A DNA stretch of 64,000 bases from contig CAMVOC010000006.1 in the NCBI GenBank assembly GCA_947169045.1, positions 1 to 64,000 of the forward strand, read 5' to 3'. The translations under genes were made by a program, and so were the position numbers. This DNA comes from an uncultured bacterium. Its GTDB lineage: Bacteria > Patescibacteriota > Gracilibacteria > Absconditabacterales > Absconditicoccaceae. Below are positions 49,366-60,400 of this stretch, in pieces (the stretch's first letter is position 1; every line of letters begins with the position of its first letter). The notes under the pieces were generated by a model that was given only the letters and a program-made list of their open reading frames with translations, ran no database searches and was not told where the DNA came from.

Positions 49366-51558
49366 ATGAACCTTAAAGATTATATCGTCTCAAAACTTAA
49401 TAACGAACAGACTATTGCCGCTCTTCATACTGACACGCCTTCACTTATCATCGCAGGAGCTGGAAGCTGAAAAACTAGAGTTCTTACCTATAAAATAGCT
49501 TATTTACTTCGGGGACTTCATGTCCCTACTTCTCGCATTCTTGCAGTGACGTTTACCAATAAAGCGGCAAACGAAATGAAGGAAAGGCTTGTCCAAATTA
49601 GTAGGGAGATCCAGGCAGAGCATTTTTTTGATACGCCAACGGAGGTTGTCAGCCTTACTCCTACTGATTTGAAGCGGGTTGGGACTTTTCATTCGATTTT
49701 TTTGAAGTTATTGAAAGAAGATATTGATAAACTTGGTATGAAATATACCAAAAATTTTGGAATTTTAGACGATCCAGCAACTCTTATCAAAGAGATTCTC
49801 AAGAGACTAAATCTCACCGAGACTTTCAAACCAAAAGACGTACAAGGATTTATTTCGAAGACGAAAAGTAACGGACAGACTCCCGCAGATTTTCTCAAGT
49901 GAGTAAGCGGTGATTATGATGCTACCATGGGAAAAGTATACGAAGAATACCAAAAATCTCTCGAAATTCAGAATATTCTTGATTTTGACGATCTGCTTTT
50001 ATTCCCTTATTTGTTATTTAAAAAATCGCCTGAAACCTTGCAGAAATGGCAGAATCATTTTGATTATATTCTCGTGGATGAGGCGCAAGATACCAACTGG
50101 ATTCAGTTTGAATTGATGAAAATGCTCACTGCTGGGGGGGCAATTATTACGATGATTGGAGATGATTTCCAGAGTATTTATGGGCGAAGAGGTGCTCTGA
50201 TGGAGAACTTTCTGAACGTGAAAATGTATTGGCCAACTATTCAACTCCTTAAACTTCAGACCAATTATCGCTCAAAACCGCATATCGTCGAGGCTGGAAA
50301 TGCTATTATCAAAAAAAATAAGCATCAATATGAAAAAGATGTAAAAGCTCATCGTGAGTGAAATGATAAAATTACTGTTTTTTCTCATCAAAGCGATATT
50401 GATGAGGCTGGAAATACAGTTGAATTAATTAAAAAATTTAAAAACAGTGGAAAGCTGACTTCTCGAGGACAGGTAGCAATCCTTTACAGGACAAATTCTC
50501 AGTCCTCCGTCTTTGAAAACGTCTTTATCCAAGAGGGAATTCCTTATAAAATCTGGGGAGCATTTAAGTTTTTTAGTAGGATGGAGGTAAAGGATATTGT
50601 TGCGTATGTTAAACGATTTCTCAATCCGCAGGACAATATCTCCCTTAAAAGGATTATCAATACGCCCAACAGAAAAATCGGAGCTACCACCATGGAAAAA
50701 ATCGCTGAATATGCTCTTCAGCATTCTTTTTCTCTTTATGAAGTTATTGAGCTCCTCTGAAACGGACAAATTACTTCAGATGCTCTAAAATTAACTCCTC
50801 AAGCGCTCTCTGGGATTCAGAATTTTTTATCTACTATGGCAGAGCTTAGAGGGACGCTAGCGAACCTTACCCCTTCTGAGTTTTTGGAAAGCTTAGTCAA
50901 GCACATTCATTACCGTGATCATCTCGTCAAAGAAGAAGGAAGCGAACAGCTGGCAGATGAAAGATACGAAAACGTTGGGCAGCTGATCAATATGGCAGAA
51001 AAATATGTCGAGACATGAGAAGAAGCATTAAGACAGTTTATGGAGGAAGTGACATTACTTTCAGATGTTGCGGAAAATGACCAAGGAGAACTGGACGCTG
51101 TAAAGCTGATGACTGTCCATTCTAGTAAATGATTAGAGTTTCCTATGGTGTTTGTCGTTGGTTTGGAAGATAACATCTTTCCTTTAGCAAATTCTCTCCT
51201 AGAAGAAAAATTATTAGAAGAAGAAAGAAGGCTGATGTACGTTGCTATTACACGTGCTAAAGATGTCTTATTCCTTTCTTCGGCTCAATCGAGAATGACT
51301 CGAGGACAGAGCAAGCAGAATCCTCCTAGTAGGTTTTTAGGGGAACTACCTATTGAATTGCTTAAATCCTATGATTTAGCTGGAGCGTTAGGACAGCAAC
51401 AGCCAACCTTCAACATCTCTGAAGGAGATACTGTGAAGCATAAGTTGTTTGGGACAGGATATGTCTTTGAAGTGTACAATAATATGGCTGTCGTTAAATT
51501 TCATAATCCTAAGTTTTGACTTAGAAAAGTAGAGATGAGATTCCTTGAAGTACTCTAA
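49366..51558 (+). CDS. uvrD: UvrD/PcrA-type DNA helicase (superfamily 1A)
   Basis: A 730-residue helicase. Motif I is AGAGSGKT with the Gly before Lys as TGA (49468-49470); then TFTNKAANEM (Ia), ILVDEAQDTN (II), GDDFQSIYG-(CGA)-RGA (III), TNYRSKP (IV), VHSSKGLEF (V, TGA-coded Gly) and YVAITRAKD (VI). CGA at 50185-50187 is at the invariant Trp of QSIYGWRGA. Seven TGA codons are Gly and all are needed to reach motif VI. The motif IV and VI Arg are CGC and CGT. It unwinds DNA in repair and replication restart. The C-terminal domain ends with the usual F-x-LFGTGYV. Confidence 0.97.
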
Positions 51559-51688
51559 AGGTAGACATGAAATTTTTTTGGTAAATTTTGTCTTGAAGTT
51601 GCAAAGAGTTTGCATATATTTTTTGTGAAAGTCAAACTTTCAATATTATCAGCATTTTATCCTCTTTATTTTTTTTGTCTTTGTTCTC

Positions 51689-52870
51689 ATGTCTAGTAAT
51701 TTTATCTTTTTGTTTTGCGTGTATCTATTTGTAGTACAGGCTGTTATCGTAGGAATACTGACGAAAAATCCTATGTTTTATAAGTTAGCGATAGTCAATG
51801 CTGCCATTTTAATTTTAGCGGCGATTATTTATGGAATGTCTACTACTTCCAAGAAAAGCTCTAAAAGTCGTGATACGAAAAAGGAAACAAAAGAGGACAA
51901 ATCCTCTGAAAGAATGGCAGAAAGGATTCATGACAGGTCCTCAGAAAAGGTTGTTGTAGAAAGAAAACCTGAAGTTGTGCATCCTAGCCCTTCTAGAAAG
52001 GTAAAAATTAGAAAAACTGGACAATGGGTAGTCTGGCTTGTGTCTCTGATTATTGCGGTTATTTTGATGCTTATTATTGGAGAAATTGTTTGAAAGTGGG
52101 CGCCTTTTATTGCAAGTATTGTAGGGTTTTTGCTCTATGTGCTTACGGGGAAAATTTTGGATGTGAGAGGATTCTCGGCAGTCAATACACTCGCTACTGC
52201 ATGGCTCTATTATCTCATTATCGCCTTGAGTTTTGTTTGTGTATTTACCCGTTTCTCTTCATTTCTAGGACAAGGATTATCATTACAGACTTCTTTACCA
52301 ATACAGGATTCCTCTCTCACTGAAGAAGAAACCGATACGCAAACCACAGAGGCTGACGTATATGAGACAACAGGAACTGTCGTTATTTCTGATACTGGGA
52401 CTGAGATTGCTAATAGTACCGAATTAACAGACACTGAGGTTTCAGAGCAAACTGGAGTACTCTCTGAAGAGGAAGCATTATGAAGCCTTTCTGCTACTGA
52501 AGCAACAGCTACTCCTTCCACGGAGACGATCTATGCTGTTACGATGTTGGAGGCGATTAAGTATGTTTTACAGCAGAACAATGTCCCTCTTTCTAAAAAA
52601 ACGGATGTCTCTTTCCAAAATCTTTCAACCTCTCATCCTGATTATCCTTACGCTAAGACAGCACAAGAAAAGGCTATGATTGGTAAAAATGCTAACGTAG
52701 CACAGCAGATTTCTTGTGGTACGTATATGGTTTTTAAAGGAATTGTAGAAAAGTGGAATGTAGGAAGCTATACTGACGTGAAAGCAGCTTATCGAAAAAA
52801 AGCTAAAGAACTCTGAAAGCTTAATGGATGCACTCAAATGGAAGACTGGCTCACTAGTGATAAACTCTAA
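51689..52870 (+). CDS. Membrane protein with Ser/Thr/Glu linker and SLH-like C-terminus
   Basis: A 393-residue protein. Two helices (residues ~6-28, ~32-50), a Lys/Ser-rich cytoplasmic stretch, then three more helices (~112-185) and a Thr/Glu/Ser-rich exported linker (~200-270). The last ~110 residues hold NLSTSHPDYPYAKTAQEKAM, which resembles an S-layer homology (SLH) unit (FxDvp..hWaypYi..a...G). The match is partial. TGA at 52091, 52481 and 52814 are Gly. SLH-type domains bind cell-wall polymers. It lies upstream of two VirB6-like genes. Leader TATCAGCATTTTATCCTC is shared in style with pilT. Confidence 0.65.
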
Positions 52871-52889
52871 AAATCAAAAAAGTCAAGTA

Positions 52890-52920
52890 AAAAGTGGGGA
52901 AAAATCTCTCCGCTTTTTTC
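52890..52920 (+). terminator. Rho-independent terminator
   Basis: AAAAGTGGGGA (52890-52900) pairs with TCTCCGCTTTT (52907-52917), 11 bp with two G-U pairs, followed by T-run. It separates the SLH-like gene from the VirB6-like pair. Confidence 0.75.
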
Positions 52921-53007
52921 TTTTGTTGAAAAAATGAATATACTTTAATGAGGTACTAACAGAACTATTTTATCCTCTCAATTTATTTATCTTTGATTCT
53001 ACGTTCT

Positions 53008-55311
53008 ATGCATATTTTTCGTACTCCTTTACGATGATTCCTAAAAAAGCTTCTCCTTTTCAGCGTTTTTTTTCTTTTGGGGAATGTAGTGCTATTTGGT
53101 AATTTTTCAGGAACTTCACAAGTAGTAGCACAACAACCATTCCAAACTCTTACCTACCTTACCGATGATAATCTGCGTGAAAAAGTTATTGAAATGGATG
53201 GGATTGGAGCAACTTTGATCAATTTAGCAAACCTTATTCTCCGACCTCTTTTGGCAATTTGTGGTTGGGCAATGGATAATTCCATGGTGTATGGATCTGT
53301 GTTTTGATTTGATTCTGCCTTATGGACTCTGCGAAATCTTACTAAGAATCTTGCAAACTTTTTTTTGGCTTTTTTGTTTATTTATACGATTTTAAAATCA
53401 TTATTCTCTGGTAATAATAAGATTGGCTCCGAATTTAAAACTCTTATTACCAACACCTTGATTGCGGGGATTTTAATTCAAGCAAGCTGGTTTTTGACTT
53501 CAGCCGCAGTGGATCTCTCAACTATTGCGACCTATGGAGTAGGAGGACTTCCTATTACGATTTTAGGTTCTAGTTCGGATGAGAATCTTGACCTTGTCTA
53601 TTTTAATCATGAGCGCGTGATTAATTTTGAGCAACAGGGCGATTCTTTTATTCAAGATCTCCTTATTCTTCATACCAAAGATTGGAACATCTCTCCTTGT
53701 GCAACTACTAAAATCGAATGGATGACGGGCGGGAATAGCTATAGTGACAAAGTTATTCTTGGTAGAAAAGTTATAGCCTATCAAAGCCGTTTGGCTTGAA
53801 ACCAACGGACTGGCACTCAACCAGGACTTTGTCATGATTTTGGATATATTTATCGATTTCAAGAAGGATTCTTAGAAGAATTCTTAAATCCCTTACCAAC
53901 AATCGACGAAAAAGGACAAGATGATCGAAATACCGCAATTAAGGACGCTTCACGTGCAATCGGTGAGACAGGAAAGTCCGAGACCGGATATAACAATCTC
54001 ACTAACTTATTTAAAGCGGGAAAGATTCTTTTTTTGCCATGAGAGACTGGAGAATGACTTAGATCTCTAACACCACAAGAGTGATATGGAAGAGATCAGT
54101 GAAATGAACGTCTAAAAGGTGAAAATCAAACATTCCCTTTGCAAGATGTCATTAGTAATTCTCAATCTTATGTCTGAGTCATGACGACTATGTTTGCAAG
54201 CCTCTTAACTCTTCAAAAGGTATCTCTTGAAGGGCTTCCATCTAGCGAAACGAATAGTTTTGTCTCTTGCTTAAATACACTCCTTAATGTTTTTTACATC
54301 CTTGCATTACTTGTTCCGATCTTAGCTTTAGCCGTTGTCTTGGTTGTAAGAATTATCATTTTATGGGTACTTATTGCTATTTCTCCTATTTGGATTGTGC
54401 TTGTTGTCTTTAACAAAGAAGGGGTACTTTGAAAATTCAAAGACTATTTTTCTAAAAAGGAAGTTGTAGGCATTCTTTTTGCTCCGGTATTGATCACTTT
54501 TGCTGTAAGTCTTTCTACCGTGTTTATCTTTTTAGTGATGTCTACGAATTTAGCAGCCATTGATGCGGCAGAGAGTATGAATTTCCTATGATTGCGGACA
54601 ATATCTATTCAGTGAGTAGGAATTAAGGTCTCAAAAATTATATTCAGTCTCATAGGAATTGCTATTGTCCGGGCTTTGCTGTTTCGAGCTATTAAAGCTA
54701 CAAAAATCGGCAAGGAGATTTGAGGTTATATTGAAGATTTTACAACGGGCGTATTGGAAAATACCCGTTTTATCCCTTTCCCTGGTCTCAATGGTGGTGC
54801 TTCGATTAATATGATTACAGGAAATAATGGTATGATTAAACGTATAACACGTAATATTCCAGAGTCAATGAGAAAGGATAATTTACTAAATTTAAAAGGT
54901 TCCGGATTAGAGAACTTATTTAAAGACGAGATTGCGTGAACAGAGAGAGATATCCGTGACGATGCAATCAAAAACTATTTTAAAGCAACTGATTTTATCA
55001 ATAACGATTATGCGAATATTAAGAATAAGAAATATACAATAGAATATGATGAGGGTTGAATCAGGAATAGACCTGTTACCTTTACTCTTGAGGATCTTCC
55101 TCAGTTCTCCAAGAATGAAGAAGTTCAAAGCGCAATGAGTCAGATATTAACTCATAATGACGAGGTAACGTGGGATACAGATATCCTAGCAATATTTGAT
55201 ACTTACTTCGAAAACCGTGCAAAAGATGCAACTACAGACAAGGAGAAGAAACAGATTAAGGAGGAGAAAGAGCTTCTTGACAAAATAAAAAATAATCAAA
55301 AGTCCAATTAA
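53008..55311 (+). CDS. VirB6/TrbL-like polytopic membrane protein A
   Basis: A 767-residue protein with a signal-like start and about seven membrane helices. The block NSMVYGSVFGFDSALWTLRN and ILIQASWFLTSAAVDLSTIA is repeated in the next gene, and RIIILWVLIAISPIWIVLVV matches the VirB6/TrbL signature (R..x.W...a.SP.). VirB6-type proteins line the channel of type IV secretion systems. Between helices 3 and 4 lies a ~200-residue exported domain with conserved-looking Cys. The C-terminal ~170 residues are charged and cytoplasmic. At least twelve TGA codons are Gly. No VirB4, VirB8 or VirD4 is nearby, so the complete system is not shown. Confidence 0.8.
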
Positions 55312-55368
55312 TCTAGCTAATATCTCATCAGTTTTCTTTTATTTCTATTTACTTCCAACACTTCACCT

Positions 55369-57339
55369 ATGTGTTTCACTCAACATCTCAAAACATTTAT
55401 TCTCCTAGCGATTATTGCAGTTTTGGGATTTTGAAGTACTTTTGCCGGTAATGCAAACGAGACACTTATGACACATGCACAATTATTACAATTTTTCTTT
55501 AGTATTTTATCTTGGATCTGGATTATCCCTGCGTATTTTGCAGGGCAATTTCTAACAAATTCATGGGTATATGGAGCTGTGCTAGGCATGGATAGCTATC
55601 TCTGGACTTGCCGAAATTTAATGAAAAATATTGCTAATTTTGCACTAGCTTTTCTATTTGTCTTTTCGATTTTCAGGACGATATTCTCTAACGAAGAACT
55701 TACCTGAGTCGTTAAAGATCTCATGTTAAAGCTTTTGGTTGCTGGGATCGCTATCCAATCTAGCTGGTTTTTGATTTCTGCAACTATCGATGTATCAACT
55801 ATTGGAATGAGTGCCGTAGGAGCATTACCTTCTCATCTCATCTCTTCAAACTCCAAAATGTCAGGTCCTCTCCTTAATCCTAGTAAAACGATTCAAGCTA
55901 TTCATGCACAAATCTGTACATGAATTAATATGAGCCAAAGAAGCGATACCTGAAGCTATCTTCCTTCAATATTTACCAAACTGAAGATAGATCTCTTTCC
56001 GAAAAACGATCTTACCGCTCTCTCTACTCAGTCACTACAGTTATTTGATGTTGAGGCATTTAATACACAAGAAGCTTGTGATTCAAACAATAGTCAAAAT
56101 ACAGCAAAAGCTATTGATATTTTTATGCCCAATGCAAATAGTTTAGCGGGTCCTTTGATTTTTTTGGGTATTAGTATTTTTGATTCCTTTTCCGTTCCCG
56201 TTCCGGATTTAACCAAGCATCCAACTGCTCTCATTGGTAATATCCTCATCAATGGAGCAGGGATAGGATTGTACGCAATTACTATGATTCTCCTTTGTAT
56301 TTTTGCATTTCTAAGGATTGTGTATTTATGGATTTTTATTGCTTTAAGTCCGATTTTGATTTTATTGTTTTGCTTTAAATCTGTTGGAGGGAAAGCCAAA
56401 CTCCCATTTTTGGATAGCCTTACAAAATCACTTGAAGATCTTGGAATAGGTATATCCAGCATTTTATCACTTATTTTTAAACCAGTTTTTATTACATTAG
56501 CGGTCTCTGCTGTATTAATTTTTACGCTATTGATGCAGACTGTCATCCAAAAAAGTGCATCCACCTCTATTGCAGTAGTACCATGAACTCGTCTGGAATC
56601 TATCCCTGCAGAAGATACCAATGCTGATTGACAACCTTTATATCATACCTCCTTTGTCAACTCTACACTTTCTGTAACGTTTCAATATATGACTAAAACC
56701 TTCGCAGAATTGATCTTAATGGTTTTAACGCTTATTTTTATGCGATTTATTTTGAAACTAGCAATTACGAGTAAGACTGGTAATAAAAGGATTGATACAT
56801 TCATGACTGGTTGATTTAAGGCTGTTAAGGACGTATTAGGCAATATTCCTATTATTCCTCTTGGTAATGGTAAATTATTAAGTTATGATCTAGCTAGAGA
56901 GGCAGTAAGCAAGAAACTTGAAGAAAATGGTATTACCAATTATGTAAGCGATTTAAAGAGCGAGGGAGAAACTACTTTAAACAATTCAGGATTATTTGGT
57001 AAGAATGTAACTCTCACAAGTAAAGATGTTAGGAATCTTAAAAAGGCAAAAGATAATGTTTTATATGATCCGCAAGCATTTATTAAAGCTTCAAAGGAGC
57101 TTCATCATCTTCCAATTTTCACATCTCAAGAATGGAACAAGCTCTTTGAAGAGTGGATGAAAAACCTACCTGACGGTAGTGGTGATTCTAATATTCAGAC
57201 TTTAAAAGATAGTAAGTATACGACTTTAACAGCGATTCGGAAGGATAAGAATATAAGACAAGCATTTTGGAACCTTTTTGGTAATGGTGGAGTTGCTCGT
57301 GATACGATACCTAAAGAACCTCTTAACGTCTCATCCTAA
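55369..57339 (+). CDS. VirB6/TrbL-like polytopic membrane protein B
   Basis: A 656-residue paralogue of the preceding gene, 57 bases downstream. It shares LTNSWVYGAVLGMDSYLW, the TCRNLMKNIANF block, AIQSSWFLISATIDVST and RIVYLWIFIALSPILILLF. A signal peptide precedes residue 25 and a second exported loop with two Cys follows helix 3. About ten TGA codons are Gly. The C-terminal ~180 residues are charged. The pair probably arose by duplication. A bidirectional terminator follows at 57392. Confidence 0.8.
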
Positions 57340-57391
57340 GACTATTGGTTTTGTCTCCTAGGCTATTACAATCTCTACCCGATACTTTTAA

Positions 57392-57416
57392 AAAAACCCG
57401 CAGTTTGCGGGTTTTT
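57392..57416. terminator. Bidirectional rho-independent terminator
   Basis: AAAAACCCGC (57392-57401) pairs perfectly with GCGGGTTTTT (57407-57416) around a five-base loop. It serves the VirB6-like pair on the plus strand and the giant gene on the minus strand. Confidence 0.9.
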
Positions 57417-57435
57417 ATGGACGCTGTAGTCCTTA

Positions 57436-60400
57436 TTACAGATTCTTGAAACAACGACGGACAATCTCTCCTTCACAGGAATTCAGTTGACCATATCGAA
57501 TCTCAGGTTTTCCTGATATAACCTGTCCACGAATTGCACGGTATTTTGTACTAGAATCTACAATATAACAGGTGTCTTCTATTACCGCATCCTCACTTCC
57601 TGGCATCAGTAATGTCTGCAATGGAGAACTGGCTATCGTACAGCTTCCTCCTGCACAGTACTCTAAGAATCCTAATGGACTCGTATGTACTGCTTGAGGA
57701 TATCCTGCTGGCAATGTTCATGCTCCTGATCGAATCGCGTTGAAGAGGTTCAACCAATCATTCTCACTCGGAGTATAATATCCTGCAGCACAAGTTGCAT
57801 TACTTCCTACAAATTGTTCCCATGGAGTTGGAAATTTTCCTTGCATCGTCGTCTCAATAGTTCCATCAATTGTGAGTTCAAAATATGGTTGATGTATTCA
57901 TGGATTGATATTTAAGAGTGGCAATCCTCTATTCTTATTCTCTAGCACGATTTCACATCCCTCATTGGCATTTCCTGTTGTACTTAAGATATGGATATCT
58001 CCCGTAGTTATGGTATATTTTGGGAATCATGTATATCGGATTGGACTCCAAGCTCCTCCTCCAGATGGTGTTGGATACGTGGTAACGTCTGTAATATATT
58101 TTGTATTTGCTGGACAAATATTCTCACATCTCTTGGTACTTGGATTTCGTTTCATATTGGATTTTGCACATTCAAACATACATATATTGTCTGCTGAGGT
58201 GTATGGATAACTCTGAATCTCTGCCCGCGTTAGCCCTGGATTTGTCCATGTTCCTGGGATATTTTGCGTTCCTCCATACTGATAACTTCCTGTCACTACC
58301 TTTATAGAAGAGCTTACATTATTGGTATTTCCTGTGTATTTATAATAGGTTGCGCCATCTTTTTCGAAGATAAATGTCGATTCTCCTATTCGTTGTACTG
58401 TAGAAGCGACTGTTCCATTAGGAAGGACACATTCTATAGCAACATTTGGTTTTACACAGTCACCATTCTCATCCTCTTCATATCCTGCTGCTTCATCACA
58501 GACTCACTCACAAATACCTACATAATTACCTGTTCCTTCAACTTCTTTCAATGATCCTGGAGATGAAGCTGAGGCAATAATTCCATATTCAAATAATTGC
58601 GTCATTAAGTTATTTCCCGTCAATACTCTATTCAAAATAGTAGGACGAGGAGGATATGCAGGAGTTGTATTAGGAGATGTAATGCTGATTGTTCGACGGT
58701 TTGGAGTCGTGCTACTATCTATTGTATACACTATTCCTGTTATTGTACCTGGTTTTCGTACCTTACCTGTTCCGTTCAAATTAGCACATCGCACTTGTTG
58801 AGGAGATTTTTCACAGGTTCTTACTCCTCCTTCTCCTATAAACAAATAATATCCGCTTGCTGTATTACATTCTCGTTCACATGTACCCGTTGCTTGAGCT
58901 AATTCTTCTGGAGTTGGCAAGTCGGATCCGTCGATATGATCCAGATTTCCTCCTGCTGTTTCTAATGCTTCATGTAAGGTTCAGAATCTAGCATTTCCAT
59001 TCCATGATTGACTTGGAGGAGGCGTGATCGCTGAGGTTGCGTCTCGTGTTGAATCCCAAATAGGATTTCCTCCTGGATTGTACGTTACGCTATATATCGT
59101 GTCGCTCTTGAACTTATATCCTTCATACAGTCCCATTTGAGCAAGTGAAGGACAAGTAACCGTCGTTGCATTGATACATTTTTTCTGATTATCATCTCGT
59201 ACCCATCCTTCTGCTGTATTACATGTAAATTGACATGGATAATCTGGGATTGGAGCATTTGGATCAGGAACAAATATCTTTTCTCTATTTAGACTTGTAT
59301 GCATATCGTACTTTGGAGATTCATTGGTCATTGCTGGTGTCGTGTATGGATTAGGTACTCGTTGTTCTCCTTCTCCTAACGGTCCACAAGATACAATATT
59401 TGGACAATATCCTTCAGCATTTGGTCTGGTGTTACCTGGACATTTTCGTGAACATTGTTTGTAATCTGAAGCATCCAATTGACAATAACTTGTATTTGAT
59501 CCTTCGAAATCCAATGGTCTTTCTCCTAGCAAAAGGCTACAGTCACATTCACATCTTTGCGTGGATGCATTTCGTGTTGTCCCTGGCTCACATTCACAGG
59601 TATTTTCTCCTTCATTATACAATTGATCTCCTAGACAGCGGAAAGCACATTGAAGTCCATGAGGATCTCCTGTGGTATCTTCACATCCTTCTAAGTACCT
59701 TGTTTGGTATCTTGTACCATCAGATTGAGGGTAAGTTACATTATCGGTTGGGATTCGTGTTCCCTCTACCCATTTTCTACTTCGGGCGAGAGATTTTGGC
59801 GATGATGTGGTTAATTGTCCTGCGGTACATCGTTTTGCTCCTTGTGCTGGTTTATCATCTACACAGGATTCATAATCACTAACACAAGTTCCTACTAATC
59901 CATCCAAACTTCATGATCGATGATATCCCTCATTACACGTAAATGCACATGGATTTGCACTCGCATTATCTGCGTATTGTGCACTATATGCTACAGCAGG
60001 AGTCCAATTTCCTAATGCTCCACTGTATATTTGTCTATAACGTAGATCTGGATTTGTAAGTATTCGTGATGCATATTCAGGTTTTTCTTCCTCTTTACAA
60101 GCACGGAAGTTTGAGATACAACCGGATGTTGTGTAATCATCTCCATCTATATTTTCATCCGCTCGATGGAATCCGGTAAGTGCTTCTTCGTTTTTACAGC
60201 GGAATGTACAGTAAGCATCTCCGGTATTATATCCTGTATTGGTATATACGTATTGTGGTGTAGGCACGGCAGGCACCCATTGTCCAGTTCGTGATACTCC
60301 ACTTCGGATCGCTGCATAACTTGGATCTCCACGTCCTGTATTAAAGACTGCGTTATCTGGGTTTCCTGGAATGAGGTTTTTATCACATAGTTTTACATTT

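Noticed and set aside
49366-51558. TGA as tryptophan (mycoplasma-type code)
   Set aside because: TGA is at Walker A Gly and other invariant Gly; conserved Trp sites carry TGG, CGA or CGG.
52870-52890. Antisense promoter TTGACT on the minus strand after the SLH-like gene
   Set aside because: The -10 (TTTATC) is poor and it overlaps a terminator; not counted with the three strong orphan promoters.
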